Shown: positions 24,361-37,344, counted from the stretch's first letter. The stretch is DNA of 64,000 nucleotides from Carallia brachiata (GCA_021464245.1 JADCRB010000020.1:454502-518501), one strand, 5' to 3'. The notes: a model not told the origin generated them from the sequence alone. Numbers and translations are program-made.

Positions 24361-24735
24361 ATGGCAGGCGTCAACCACCCCATCATCATGGCTGCATTCT
24401 TAGTTAGTGGAATATTGCTGATGACACCTAAAACTACCACTGCAATTTTCTCTAAAACGCCCACACCTTTGCAAGCAGCAAGACCTGGAGATTCTATATC
24501 CTGGGATCAATGTACAGCAAAGTATAGTAAGGACTGCTCAGACGAGTACTTCTCAACGATATTTCATAATGCAACAACGTCTGACCAATGCTGTTCAGAG
24601 CTTGCCGGGTGGGACCCATCATGCTACGATGAATTTGTAAGTTATATCAAATCTAAAGAACAATATAGGCAGCATTTGTCAGAATATTTGACAAAGACTG
24701 AACAATTATACAAGCGGTGTGCTGTAAAAAGCTAA
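24361..24735 (+). CDS. Prolamin-like secreted cysteine-rich protein, copy 2 (intact)
   Basis: 124 residues, single exon. Residues 1-27 are a signal peptide (core IIMAAFLVSGILLM, cleavage probably after KTTTA). The mature part has six cysteines at 51, 59, 77, 78, 88 and 120, spacing C-x7-C-x17-CC-x9-C-x31-C. This is the arrangement of the plant prolamin-like domain (PF05617; EC1 and ECA1 gametogenesis-related proteins), not the eight-Cys lipid-transfer pattern. WDQC precedes the first Cys, one N-glycosylation site (NATT, 70) is present, and the last Cys follows a charged helix (EQYRQHLSEYLTK). EC1 proteins are released from the egg cell to activate sperm; other family members are expressed in gametophytes, but the role here is inferred. 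Against copy 7 I count six synonymous and two amino-acid changes, which suggests constraint. Confidence 0.85.
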   Translation: MAGVNHPIIMAAFLVSGILLMTPKTTTAIFSKTPTPLQAARPGDSISWDQCTAKYSKDCSDEYFSTIFHNATTSDQCCSELAGWDPSCYDEFVSYIKSKEQYRQHLSEYLTKTEQLYKRCAVKS

Positions 24736-25630
24736 CTCCCCTGTCCTTGCTTAAAAAGAACACACATCCTATGTGCGGTACAATGATGTATATGCGGAAT
24801 GCCGACAAGAGCTTTCCATGACCAACAAATATAATAAAAAGAATCCTTTGAATTATTTTGGATTTACAAATATCAAATGGTATCAAAGGAGGGGAAAAAA
24901 ACTACATTATAATATTTTTGAAATTCAAACAAAAAACACTAATAGTGATCATCGTAGGATAATACCAAAGTCAAAATATTAGGCAACAAAAACAACGATA
25001 AAAATCTTACATTATAAACAAACATGTTTGCAACCTTTTATCTTGGGATTTTCTCTTCAACTTCTATTTTTGAAATTCCAACTAAAAAAACTACGAAGAA
25101 AAGTCGGAGTGCTGATTATCATCATATTTTGAATTGTACGATTCTCTGTACTCCTAGAATAATCTTGATGAGTCTAAACTACGACGAACCCAATTTGGAA
25201 CCATCTCTGGCAAGATTGAAAAAGCGGTTTCAACGGGGTCATATGTAGTAAGGTGAAAGAGATGCAGCTGTCAGTTTGCTCTTGGAATTTTTTTGCGGTT
25301 CTCAAATTTTTTAATACATTTGTTTTTTGTCAGCCGACATGCGTAAATATGTCTCCCACGCCATCATCCACACGAGACACTGTTTCTTGCGTTTGTGGAA
25401 ATGACGTGAAAAAGAAAAGATGCAATTGTTGGAGTTTAACCGACTCAAAAAAGCAGAATTGTTTAAGTGCACGTGAGCAAAAATATTAAGCATAAACAAA
25501 ATAAAAAAAAAAAAAACACGAAAGAGTTGAAGCACAAGGCTTTCAAGTCTCAACTGGATCAAAAATAAAACAGAAGAAGGTTCAAAGAACAAGAACTACA
25601 GTTACTCACGACAAACAGGCAGAGCACTGA

Positions 25631-28558
25631 GGAAGATTCCTCCACTCAACTCTCGTCAGGTCTTCAAGTTAACGTGGCAGTCGCATGAAAATATTTTTTC
25701 CTTAATTTCTGGTATGTTCTTCAAGGCTTTCGTTACATGACATGAAGAACCAGTCTTATTTTGTTTTTACTGTGTTATTGGCCGCTGAAAAATAACATTT
25801 TGTGCAAAAATAAATTAGAATATAATTTTTTTATTAACTAAAATCTGCTGTGTAGAAAAATAACGCTGATTCTTCAGATCATATACTTTTATTCATTTGT
25901 TAGTTACAATTTACGAGTTAAAAAAAATACATAGATATCCTAAGCTGGCGCATACGTGTGCGTGAGAGAGCTTGGCAACAGCTTGGTATTTGTTTTCTTT
26001 TCTATACATGCAATTGTAATCTCGTGAAGTTGTGTATTTTCGGCCTTTTACCTATGTCGAGGGCCAGAAACGAGAAAGTGTTGGCCGTTGATGGAAGGAT
26101 CTCTACGAGTGCGAGCTTACGCAAGGCACTTGGCATTTAATCAAGTTAAAGTTGGAGGCAACTGAAAAGTTGAACTGGCAGGCAGTTCGTTTGGTTTGGG
26201 CTTTTAATTGAGGATTGACGTACAGAGGTCAACCCATTTTTTTTACTTGTACTTTTTTCTCTACCTCATATGATTCTCTTTTTAAATCTCTCTCTTTCTC
26301 TCTCTCCTCCCCTCTCTACCTCCCTTTTGTTCCTCTTGTTTAATTTTCATCACTGTATATCATCTGTATCTCGAGTATTTTACCGAAAAAAATTTACCGA
26401 CAGTAGAGTGAGAACAATGCGGTAAACTTACGTTAATGCGGTGTTATAGTCAAAAAATCAATTGAATTAGAAAAATAAAGATTTTTCTATCTTCACCCGA
26501 TCTTTTAGACTCTATTTACTCTACCTCTCTCTTTTTATTTTATCTTTCTCTCCACATGACTTCTCTATCTATACTGTCTTTATCTCCCTATTTTAGTTTC
26601 AAATTTTCTTTTCGGTGTACGTTTGCTCTTTTATCGAGGACATCCTAAAGAAAAGGCTGAATTAACTAGCCTTCAAAGGAGATGTGATCATAAAATTTGG
26701 AATCTAAGTTGATTCACTTTGAAAAACTAATTGCGGTTCCTACTTTTGCTTTAATTCGAACAGCATCTAATGATTGGATTTATTTTGCAATTAAACAAAC
26801 TTTGTCTTAGCATCATCTGACAACTTCATGTTACCACGAAAAAAACGATAAAAAGTGGTTTTTCTCTAAATGGATTTTTTTTTCTCTTTATTATCATTTT
26901 ATGAGGTTTATTATAAATCAAAGTAATATGACATATTTCAGGTAAATAAAAGATAGTTTTGACAGAGAGAGTGATATTGGTCTTGGCTTAAGGTATCTCT
27001 TCTCACAATATAATAGAGTAAGAAAAATTTTGATGGTTTTGTTGCAAATTTGAAATTTTTAATGATGTAAGCCGTTCATTCAAAGACAAAGGTGGACAAA
27101 GAAAGAGAGAGAAACATTTGTATTTCATCTAACTTAAACGATCTTTAAACGGAAAGGAATTAAAGATGCGTTACAAAAATTTTAAGGTAACATTTATCTC
27201 ATCCCCTCCTATAAAAACACTATTTGATGACCATTTAAATTCATTCCAAACAAATAACAAAAAAAATATAACATATACATTTGGAATCAACCAAGATGGC
27301 AGGCGTCAACCACCCCATCATCATGGCTGCATTCTTAGTTAGTGGAATATTGCTTATGGCACCTAAAACTACCACTGCAATTTTCTCTAAAACACCCACA
27401 CCTTTGCAAGCAGCAAGACCTGGAGATTCTATGTCCTGGGATCAATGTACAGCAAAGTATAGTAAGGATTGTTCAGACGAGTACTTCTCAACCATATTTC
27501 ACAATGCAACAACGTCTGACCAATGCTGTTCAGAGCTTGCCGGGTGGGACCCATCATGCTACGATGAATTTGTAAGTTATATCAAATCTAAAGAACAATA
27601 TAGGCAGCGTTTGTCAGAATATTTGACAAAGACTGAACAATTATATAAGCGGTGTGCTGTAAAAAGCTAACTCCCCTGTCCTTGCTTAAAAAGAACACAC
27701 ATCCTATGTGCGGTACAATGATGTATATGCGGAATGCCGACAAGAGCTTTCCATGACCAACAAATATAATAAAAAGAATCCTTTGAATTATTTTGGATTT
27801 ACAAATATCAAATGGTATCAAAGGAGGGGAAAAAAACTACATTATAATATTTTTGAAATTCAAACAAAAAACAATAATAGTAATCATCGTAGGATAATAC
27901 CAAAGTCAAAATATTAGGCAACAAAAACAACGATAAAAATCTTACATTATAAACAAACATGTTTGTAACCTTTTATCTTGGGATTTTCTCTTCAACTTCT
28001 ATTTTTGAAATTCCAACTAAAAAAACTACGAAGAAAAGTCGGAGTGCTGATTATCATCATATTTTGAATTGTACGATTCTCTGTACTCCTAGAGTAATCT
28101 TGATGAGTCTAAACTACGACGAACCCAATTTGGAACCACCTCCGGCAAGATTGAAAAAGCAGTCTCAACGGGTCATATGTAGTAAGCTGAAAAGATGCAA
28201 CTGTCAGTTTGCTCTTGGAATTTCTTTTCGGTTCTCAAATTTTTTAATACATTTGTTTCTTGTCAGCCGACACGCGTAAATATGTCTCCCACGCCATCAT
28301 CTACACGAGACACTGTTTCTTGCGTTAGTGGAAATGACGAGAAAAAGAAAAGATGTAATTGTTGGAGTTTAATCGACTCAAAAAAGCAAAATTGTTTAAG
28401 TGCACGTGAGCAAAAATATTAAGCATAAACAAAATAAAAAAAAAAAAACGAAAGAGTTGAAGCACAAGGCTTTCAAGTCTCAACTGGATCAAAAATAAAG
28501 CAGAAGAAGGTTCAAAGAACAAGAACTACAGTTACTCACGACAAACAGGCAGAGCACT
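25631..28558 (+). repeat. Tandem unit 3
   Basis: Length 2928 bp. Gene half is of the LLMAP type, whereas the 3' region is type I (cagtctcaacg), again a mosaic. The 28557-28575 junction has lost several bases (ctgaagattcctcaactc). Confidence 0.9.
27296..27670 (+). CDS. Prolamin-like secreted cysteine-rich protein, copy 3 (intact)
   Basis: 124 residues with the same signal peptide, six-Cys pattern and NATT site as copy 2. It differs from copy 2 at three residues (T22A in the signal peptide, I46M just before WDQC, H105R in the C-terminal helix) and by seven silent changes by my count. TATA box at 27210. Ends KRCAVKS. Probably functional and secreted. Family assignment rests on the cysteine pattern; no catalytic residues are expected. 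Confidence 0.85.
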   Translation: MAGVNHPIIMAAFLVSGILLMAPKTTTAIFSKTPTPLQAARPGDSMSWDQCTAKYSKDCSDEYFSTIFHNATTSDQCCSELAGWDPSCYDEFVSYIKSKEQYRQRLSEYLTKTEQLYKRCAVKS

Positions 28559-31494
28559 GAAGATTCCTCAACTCTCGTCAGGTCTTCAAGTTAACGTGGC
28601 AGTCGCATGAAAATATTTTTTCCTTAATTTCTGGTATGTTCTTTAAGGCTTTCGTTACATGACATGAAGAACCAGTCTTATTTTGTTTTTACTGTGTTAT
28701 TGGCCGCTAAAAAATAACATTTTGTGCAAAAATAAATTAGAATATAATTTTTTTATTAACTAAAATCTGCTGTGTAGAAAAATAACGCTGATTCTTCAGA
28801 TCATATACTTTTATTCATTTGTTAGTTACAATTTACGAGTTAAAAAAAATACATAGATATCCTATAAGCTGGTGCATACGTGTGCGTGATGAGAGCTTGG
28901 CAACAGCATTGGTATTTGTTTTCTTTTCTATACATGTAATTGTAATCTCGTGAAGTTGTGTATGTTCGGCCTTTTACCTCTGTCGAGGGCCAGAAACGAG
29001 AAAGTGTTGGCCGTTGATGGAAGGATCTCTGCGAGTGCGAGCTTACGCAAGGCACTTGGCATTTAATCAAGTTAAAGTTGGAGGCAACTGAAAATTTTGA
29101 ACTGGCAGGCAGTTCGTTTGGGTTTGGGCTTTTAATTGAGGATTGACGTACAGAGGTCAACCCATTATTTTTTACTTGTACTTTTTTCTCTACCTTATAT
29201 GATTCTCTTTATTAAATCTCTCTCTTTCTCTCTCTCCTCCCCTCTCTACCTCCCTTTTGTTCCTCTTGTTTAATTTTCATCACTGTATATCATATGTATC
29301 TCGAGTACTTTTTACCGAAAAAAATTTACCGACAGTAGAGTGAGAACAATGCGGTAAACTTACGTTAATGCGGTGTAATATAGTCAAAAAATCAATTGAA
29401 TTAGAAAAATAAAGATTTTTCTATCTTCACCCGATCTTTTAGACACTATTTACTCTACCTCTCTCTTTTTATTTTATCTTTCTCTCCACATGTCTTCTCT
29501 ATCTGTACTGTCTTTATCTCCCTGTTTTAGTTTCAAATTATCTTTTCGGTGTACGTTTGGTCTTTTATCGAGGACATCCTAAAGAAAAGGTTGAATTAAC
29601 TAGCCTTCAAAGGAGATGTGAGCATAAAATTTGGAATCTAAGTTGATTCACTTTGAAAAACTAATTGCGGTTCCTACTTTTGCTTTAATTCGAACAACAT
29701 CTAATGATTGGATTTATTTTGCAATTAAACAAACTTTGTCTTAGCATCATCTGACAACTTCATGTTACCACGAAAAAAACGATAAAAAGTGGTTTTTCTC
29801 TCAATGGATTTTTTTTCCTCTTTATTATCATTTTATGAGGTTTATTATAAATCAAAGTAATATGACATATTTCATATAAATAAAATATAGTTTTGACAGA
29901 GAGAGTGATATTGGTCTTGGCTTAAGGTATCTCTTCTCACAATATAAAAGAGTAGAAAAATTTTGATGGTCTTGTTGCAAATTTAAAATTTTTAATGATG
30001 TAAGCTGTTCATTCAAAGACAAAGGTGGACAAAGAAAGAGAAAGAGAAACATTTGCATTTCATCTAACTTAAACGATCTTAAAACGGAAAGGAATTAAAG
30101 ATGCGTTACAAAAATTTTAAGGTAACATTTATCTCATCCCCTCCTATAAAAACACTATTCGATGACCATTTACATTCATTCCAAACAAATAACAAAAAAA
30201 ATATAACATATACATTTGGGATCAACCAAGATGGCAGGCGTCAACCACCCCATCATCATGGCTGCATTCTTAGTTAGTGGAATATTGCTGATGACACCTA
30301 AAACTACCACTGCAATTTTCTCTAAAACGCCCACACCTTTGCAAGCAGCAAGACCTGGAGATTCTATATCCTGGGATCAATGTACAGCAAAGTATAGTAA
30401 GGACTGCTCAGACGAGTACTTCACAACGGTATTTCTTAATGCAACAACGTCTGACCAATGCTGTTCAGAGCTTGCCGGGTGGGACCCATCATGCTACGAT
30501 GAATTTGTAAGTTATATCAAATCTAAAAACAATATAGGCAGCATTTGTCAGAATATTTGACAAAGACTGAACAATATACAAGCGGTGTGCTGTAAAAAGC
30601 TAACTCCCCTGTCCTTGCTTAAAAAGAACACACATCCTATGTGCGGTACAATGATGTATATGCGGAATGCCGACAAGAGCTTTCCATGACCAACAAATAT
30701 AATAAAAAGAATCCTTTGAATTATTTTGGATTTACAAATATCAAATGGTATCAAAGGAGGGGAGAAAACTACATTATAAATTTTTGAAATTCAAACAAAA
30801 AACACTAATAGTGATCATCGTAGGATAATACCAAAGTCAAAATATTAGGCAACAAAAACAACGATAAAAATCTTACATTATAAACAAACATGTTTGCAAC
30901 CTTTTATCTTGGGATTTTCTCTTCAACTTCTATTTTTGAAATTCCAACTAAAAAAACTACGAAGAAAAGTCGGAGTGCTGATTATCATCATATTTTGAAT
31001 TGTACGATTCTCTGTACTCCTAGAGTAATCTTGATGAGTCTAAACTACGACGAACCCAATTTGGAACCACCTCCGGCAAGATTGAAAAAGCAGTCTCAAC
31101 GTGGTCATATGTAGTAAGCTGAAAAAGATGCAACTGTCAGTTTGCTCTTGGAATTTCTTTTCGGTTCTCAAATTTTTTAATACATTTGTTTCTTGTCAGC
31201 CGACACGCGTAAATATGTCTCCCACGCCATCATCTACACGAGACACTGTTTCTTGCGTTAGTGGAAATGACGAGAAAAAGAAAAGATGTAATTGTTGGAG
31301 TTTAATCGACTCAAAAAAGCAAAATTGTTTAAGTGCACGTGAGCAAAAATATTAAGCATAACAAAAAAAAAAAAAAAAAAAACGAAAGAGTTGAAGCACA
31401 AGGCTTTCAAGTCTCAACTGGATCAAAAATAAAGCAGAAGAAGGTTCAAAGAACAAGAACTACAGTTACTCACGACAAACAGGCAGAGCACTGA
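28559..31494 (+). repeat. Tandem unit 4
   Basis: Length 2936 bp. Closest to unit 1 in gene sequence, including the same C-terminal frameshift, and has a type I 3' region. Confidence 0.9.
30231..30560 (+). CDS. Prolamin-like secreted cysteine-rich protein, copy 4 (C-terminal frameshift)
   Basis: 109-residue frame identical in predicted sequence to copy 1, including TTVFLN before the NATT glycosylation site and the shifted tail ending SICQNI. The first five cysteines are present and the sixth is replaced by the Cys in the new tail. TATA box at 30145. The shared lesion implies that units 1 and 4 derive from one another, or that the same A run is prone to slippage. Further loss of a base near 30572 makes the old C-terminal codons unreadable. 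Confidence 0.65.
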   Translation: MAGVNHPIIMAAFLVSGILLMTPKTTTAIFSKTPTPLQAARPGDSISWDQCTAKYSKDCSDEYFTTVFLNATTSDQCCSELAGWDPSCYDEFVSYIKSKNNIGSICQNI

Positions 31495-34424
31495 GGAAGA
31501 TTCCTCCACTCAACTCTCGTCAGGTCTTCAAGTTAACGTGGCAGTCGCATGAAAATATTTTTCCTTAATTTCTGGTATGTTATTTAAGGCTTTCGTTACA
31601 TGACATGAAGAACCAGTCTTATTTTGTTTTTACTGTGTTATTGGCCGCTAAAAATAACATTTTGTGCAAAAATAAATTAGAATATAATTTTTTATTAACT
31701 AAAATCTGTGGTAGAAAAATAACGCTGATTCTTCAGATCATATACTTTTATCATTTGTTAATTACAATTTACGAGTTAAAAAAATACATAGATATAAGCT
31801 GGCGCATACGTGTGCGTGATGAGAGCTTGGCAACAGCATTGGTATTTGTTTTCTTTTCTATACATGTAATTGTAATCTCGTGAAGTTGTGTATGTTCGGC
31901 CTTTTACCTCTGTCGAGGGCCAGAAACGAGAAAGTGTTGGCCGTTGATGGAAGGATCTCTGCGAGTGCGAGCTTGCAAGGCACTTGGCATTTAATCAAGT
32001 TAAAGTTGGAGGCAACTGAAAAGTTTGAACTGGCAGGCAGTTCGTTTGGTTTGGGCTTTTAATTGAGGATTGACGTACAGAGGTCAACCCATTATTTTTT
32101 ACTTGTACTTTTTTCTCTACCTCATATGATTCTCTTTATTAAATCTCTCTCTTTCTCTCTCTCCTCCCCTCTCTACCTCCCTTTTGTTCCTCTTGTTTAA
32201 TTTTCATCACTGTATATCATCTGTATCTCGAGTACTTTTTACCGAAAAAAATTTACCGACAGTAGAGTGAGAACAATGCGGTAAACTTACGTTAATGCGG
32301 TGTAATATAGTCAAAAAATCAATTGAATTAGAAAAATAAAGATTTTTCTATCTTCACCCGATCTTTTAGACACTATTTACTCTACCTCTCTCTTTTTATT
32401 TTATCTTTCTCTCCACATGTCTTCTCTATCTGTACTGTCTTTATCTCCCTGTTTTAGTTTCAAATTATCTTTTCGGTGTACGTTTGGTCTTTTATCGAGG
32501 ACATCCTAAAGAAAAGGTTGAATTAACTAGCCTTCAAAGGAGATGTGAGCATAAAATTTGGAATCTAAGTTGATTCACTTTGAAAAACTAATTGCGGTTC
32601 CTACTTTTGCTTTAATTCGAACAACATCTAATGATTGGATTTATTTTGCAATTAAACAAACTTTGTCTTAGCATCATCTGACAACTTCATGTTACCACGA
32701 AAAAAACGATAAAAAGTGGTTTTTCTCTCAATGGATTTTTTTTCCTCTTTATTATCATTTTATGAGGTTTATTATAAATCAAAGTAATATGACATATTTC
32801 ATATAAATAAAATATAGTTTTGACAGAGAGAGTGATATTGGTCTTGGCTTAAGGTATCTCTTCTCACAATATAAAAGAGTAAGGAAAAATTTTGATGGTC
32901 TTGTTGCAAATTTAAAATTTTTAATGATGTAAGCTGTTCATTCAAAGACAAAGGTGGACAAAGAAAGAGAAAGAGAAACATTTGCATTTCATCTAACTTA
33001 AACGATCTTAAAACGGAAAGGAATTAAAGATGCGTTACAAAAATTTTAAGGTAACATTTATCTCATCCCCTCCTATAAAAACACTATTCGATGACCATTT
33101 ACATTCATTCCAAACAAATAACAAAAAAAATATAACATATACATTTGGGATCAACCAAGATGGCAGGCGTCAACCACCCCATCATCATGGCTGCATTCTT
33201 AGTTAGTGGAATATTGCTGATGACACCTAAAACTACCACTGCAATTTTCTCTAAAACGCCCACACCTTTGCAAGCAGCAAGACCTGGAGATTCTATATCC
33301 TGGGATCAATGTACAGCAAAGTATAGTAAGGACTGCTCAGACGAGTACTTCACAACGGTATTTCTTAATGCAACAACGTCTGACCAATGCTGTTCAGAGC
33401 TTGCCGGGTGGGACCCATCATGCTACGATGAATTTGTAAGTTATATCAAATCTAAAAAACAATATAGGCAGCATTTGTCAGAATATTTGACAAAGACTGA
33501 ACAATTATACAAGCGGTGTGCTGTAAAAAGCTAACTCCCCTGTCCTGGCTTAAAAAGAACACACATCCTATGTGCGGTACAATGATGTATATGCGGAATG
33601 CCGACAAGAGCTTTCCATGACCAACAAATATAATAAAAAGAATCCTTTGAATTATTTTGGATTTACAAATATCAAATGGTATCAAAGGAGGGGAGAACAA
33701 CTACATTATAATATTTTTGAAATTCAAACAAAAAACACTAATAGTGATCATCGTAGGATAATACCAAAGTCAAAATATTAGGCAACAAAAACAACGATAA
33801 AAATCTTACATTATAAACAAACATGTTTGCAACCTTTTATCTTGGGATTTTCTCTTCAACTTCTATTTTTGAAATTCCAACTAAAAAAACTACGAAGAAA
33901 AGTCGGAGTGCTGATTATCATCATATTTTGAATTGTACGATTCTCTGTACTCCTAGAGTAATCTTGATGAGTCTAAACTACGACGAACCCAATTTGGAAC
34001 CACCTCCGGCAAGATTGAAAAAGCAGTCTCAACGTGGTCATATGTAGTAAGCTGGAAAAGATGCAACTGTCAGTTTGCTCTTGGAATTTTTTTGCGGTTC
34101 TCAAATTTTTTTAATTTGTTTCTTGTCAGCCGACACGCGTAAATATGTCTCCCACGCCATCATCTACACGAGACACTGTTTCTTGCGTTAGTGGAAATGA
34201 CGAGAAAAAGAAAAGATGTAATTGTTGGAGTTTAATCGACTCAAAAAAGCAAAATTGTTTAAGTGCACGTGAGCAAAAATATTAAGCATAAACAAAAATA
34301 AAAAAAAAAAAACGAAAGAGTTGAAGCACAAGGCTTTCAAGTCTCAACTGGATCAAAAATAAAGCAGAAGAAGGTTCAAAGAACAAGAACTACAGTTACT
34401 CACGACAAACAGGCAGAGCACTGA
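31495..34424 (+). repeat. Tandem unit 5
   Basis: Length 2930 bp. Gene sequence matches units 1 and 4, but the A run is one base longer and the frame is intact. The 31555-31800 part carries a cluster of small deletions relative to all other units (for example ctaaaaataac, aatctgtggtag, tagatataagc). The 3' region is type I. Confidence 0.9.
33160..33534 (+). CDS. Prolamin-like secreted cysteine-rich protein, copy 5 (intact)
   Basis: 124 residues. Shares TTVFLN with copies 1 and 4, but reads through to the normal end (KKQYRQHLSEYL...KRCAVKS), so C120 is kept. It differs from copy 2 by T65 and V67 in place of S and I, L69 in place of H before NATT, and K100 in place of E. Signal peptide, six-Cys spacing and TATA box (33074) are as in the others. 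This is the intact representative of the type I gene. Confidence 0.85.
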   Translation: MAGVNHPIIMAAFLVSGILLMTPKTTTAIFSKTPTPLQAARPGDSISWDQCTAKYSKDCSDEYFTTVFLNATTSDQCCSELAGWDPSCYDEFVSYIKSKKQYRQHLSEYLTKTEQLYKRCAVKS

Positions 34425-37344
34425 GGAAGATTCCTCCACTCAACTCTCGTCAGGTCTTCAAGTTAACGTGGCAGTCGCATGAAAATATTTTTTCCTTAAT
34501 TTCTGGTATGTTATTTAAGGCTTTCGTTACATGACATGAAGAACCAGTCTTATTTTGTTTTTACTGTGTTATTGGCCGCTAAAAAATAACATTTTGTGCA
34601 AAAATAAATTAGAATATAATTTTTTTATTAACTAAAATCTGCTGTGTAGAAAAATAACGCTGATTCTTCAGATCATATACTTTTATTCATTTGTTAATTA
34701 CAATTTACGAGTTAAAAAAAATACATAGATATCCTATAAGCTGGCGCATACGTGTGCGTGATGAGAGCTTGGCAACAGCATTGGTATTTGTTTTCTTTTC
34801 TATACATGTAATTGTAATCTCGTGAAGTTGTGTATGTTCGGCCTTTTACCTCTGTCGAGGGCCAGAAACGAGAAAGTGTTGGCCGTTGATGGAAGGATCT
34901 CTGCGAGTGCGAGCTTACGGAAGGCACTTGGCATTTAATCAAGTTAAAGTTGGAGGCAACTGAAAAGTTTGAACTGGCAGGCAGTTCGTTTGGGTTTGGG
35001 CTTTTAATTGAGGATTGACGTACAGAGGTCAACCCATTATTTTTTACTTGTACTTTTTTCTCTACCTCATATGATTCTCTTTATTAAATCTCTCTCTTTC
35101 TCTCTCTCTCCCCTCTCTACTCCCTTTTGTTCCTCTTGTTTAATTTTCATCACTGTATATCATCTGTATCTCGAGTACTTTTTACCGAAAAAAATTTACC
35201 GACAGTAGAGTGAGACCATGCGGTAAACTTACGTTAATGTGGTGTAATATAATGAAAAAATCAATTCAATAAAAAAAAATCATTTTTCTATTTTCACCCG
35301 ATCTTTTAGACTCTATTTACTCTACCTCTCTCTTTTTATTTTATCTTTCTCTCCACATGTCTTCTCTATATGTACTGTCTTTATCTCCCTGTTAGTTTCA
35401 AATTTTCTTTTCGGTGTACGTTTGCTCTTTTATCGAGGACATCCTAAAGAAAAGGCTGAATTAACTAGCCTTCAAAGGAGATGTGATCATAAAATTTGGA
35501 ATCTAAGTTGATTCACTTTGAAAAACTAATTGCGGTTCCTACTTTTGCTTTAATTCGAACAGCATCTAATGATTGGATTTATTTTGCAATTAAACAAACT
35601 TTGTCCTAGCATCATCTGACAACTTCATGTTACCACGAAAAAAACGATAAAAAGTTGTTTTTCTCTAAATGGATTTTTTTTCTCTTTATTATCATTTTAT
35701 GAGGTTTATTATAAATCAAAGTAATATGACATATTTCAGGTAAATAAAAGATAGTTTTGACAGAGAGAGTGATATTGGTCTTGGCTTAAGGTATCTCTTC
35801 TCACAATATAATAGAGTAAGAAAAATTTTGATGGTTTTGTTGCAAATTTGAAATTTTTAATGATGTAAGCCGTTCATTCAAAGACAAAGGTGGACAAAGA
35901 AAGAGAGAGAAACATTTGTATTTCATCTAACTTAAACGATCTTAAAACGGAAAGGAATTAAAGATGCGTTACAAAAATTTTAAGGTAACATTTATCTCAT
36001 CCCCTCCTATAAAAACACTATTCGATGACCATTTAAATTCATTCCAAACAAATAACAAAAAAAATATAACATATACATTTGGAATCAACCAAGATGGCAG
36101 GCGTCAACCACCCCATCATCATGGCTGCATTCTTAGTTAGTGGAATATTGCTTATGGCACCTAAAACTACCACTGCAATTTTCTCTAAAACACCCACACC
36201 TTTGCAAGCAGCAAGACCTGGAGATTCTATATCCTGGGATCAATGTACAGCAAAGTATAGTAAGGATTGTTCAGACGAGTACTTCTCAACGGTATTTTAA
36301 TGCAACAACGTCTGACCAATGCTGTTCAGAGCTTGCCGGGTGGGACCCATCATGCTACGATGAATTTGTAAGTTATATCAAATCTAAAGAACAATATAGG
36401 CAGCGTTTGTCAGAATATTTGACAAAGACTGAACAATTATATAAGCGGTGTGCTGTAAAAAGCTAACTCCCCTGTCCTGCTTAAAAGAACACACATCCTA
36501 TGTGCGGTACAATGATGTATATGCGGAATGCCGACAAGAGCTTTCCATGACCAACAAATATAATAAAAAGAATCCTTTGAATTATTTGGATTTACAAATA
36601 TCAAATGGTATCAAAGGAGGGGAAAAACTACATTATAAATTTTTGAAATTCAAACAAAAAACTAATAGTGATCATCGTAGGATAATACCAAAGTCAAAAT
36701 ATTAGGCAACAAAAACAACGATAAAAATCTTACATTATAAACAAACATGTTTGAACCTTTTACTTGGATTTTCTCTTCAACTTCTATTTTTGAAATTCCA
36801 ACTAAAAAAACTACGAAGAAAAGTCGGAGTGCTGGTTATCATCATATTTTTAATTGTACGATTCTCTGTACTCCTAGAATAATCTTGATGAGTCTAAACT
36901 ACGACGAACCCAATTTGGAACCATCTCTGGCAAGATTGAAAAAGCGGTTTCAACTGGGTCATATGTAGTAAGGTGAAAGAGATGCAGCTGTCAGTTTGCT
37001 CTTGGAATTTTTTTGCGGTTCTCAAATTTTTTAATACATTTGTTTTTTGTCAGCCGACATGCGTAAATATGTCTCCCACGCCATCATCCACACGAGACAC
37101 TGTTTCTTGCGTTTGTGGAAATGACGTGAAAAAGAAAAGATGCAATTGTTGGAGTTTAACCGACTCAAAAAAGCAGAATTGTTTAAGTGCACGTGAGCAA
37201 AAATATTAAGCGTAAACCAAAATAAAAAAAAAAAAAAAGAGTTGAAGCACAAGGCTTCAAGTCTCAAGTGGATCAAAAATAAAACAGAAGAAGGTTCAAA
37301 GAACAAGACCTACATTTACTCAGGACAAACAGGCAGAGCACTGA
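34425..37344 (+). repeat. Tandem unit 6
   Basis: Length 2920 bp. Gene of the LLMAP type, broken; 3' region type II. The 36290-36790 stretch has many one- or two-base deletions in short homopolymers compared with other units. Confidence 0.9.
36094..36466 (+). pseudogene. Prolamin-like gene, copy 6 (frameshifted)
   Basis: Starts like copies 3 and 7 (LLMAP signal peptide, C51, C59) but two bases are missing after STVF, before the NATT codons, so the frame closes at 36300 after 68 residues. The remaining part, with the CC pair, C88 and the normal end KRCAVKS, is intact in another frame up to 36466. TATA box at 36008. A lone small indel in a unit rich in small deletions could be a consensus error. 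Confidence 0.7.

Larger units (their letters stand above)
22705..25630 (+). repeat. Tandem unit 2
   Basis: Length 2926 bp. The gene half resembles units 1, 4 and 5 in its signal peptide (LLMTP) but units 3 and 7 in the centre (STIFHN), and the 3' region is type II (ccatctctggcaag; cggtttcaacg). It is therefore a mosaic of the two unit types. Confidence 0.9.

Noticed and set aside
24361..24735. Array protein as a lipid-transfer protein, 2S albumin or defensin
   Set aside because: Lipid-transfer and 2S albumin proteins have eight cysteines with a C-x-C motif. Defensins have a different spacing. Only the six-Cys prolamin-like pattern with one CC pair fits.
24653..24886. Minus-strand 77-codon frame overlapping the 3' end of each array gene
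   Set aside because: Antisense shadow of the conserved gene end and 3' region, without start context or family resemblance.
24870..24900. TGGTATCAAAGGAGGGG in each unit as an LTR primer-binding site
   Set aside because: Similar to the initiator-Met primer site for about ten bases, but no LTR end precedes it and the array unit has no retroelement coding sequence.
25024..25489. Plus-strand frames of 74 and 78 codons downstream of each gene as a second gene
   Set aside because: In the inverted copy 37 codons (25132-25242 versus 45049-45159) differ only by four silent changes, which looked promising. But between the two unit types I count five amino-acid changes and one silent change in the same stretch, and the inverted copy has a frameshift before it. 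Evidence conflicts, so not called.
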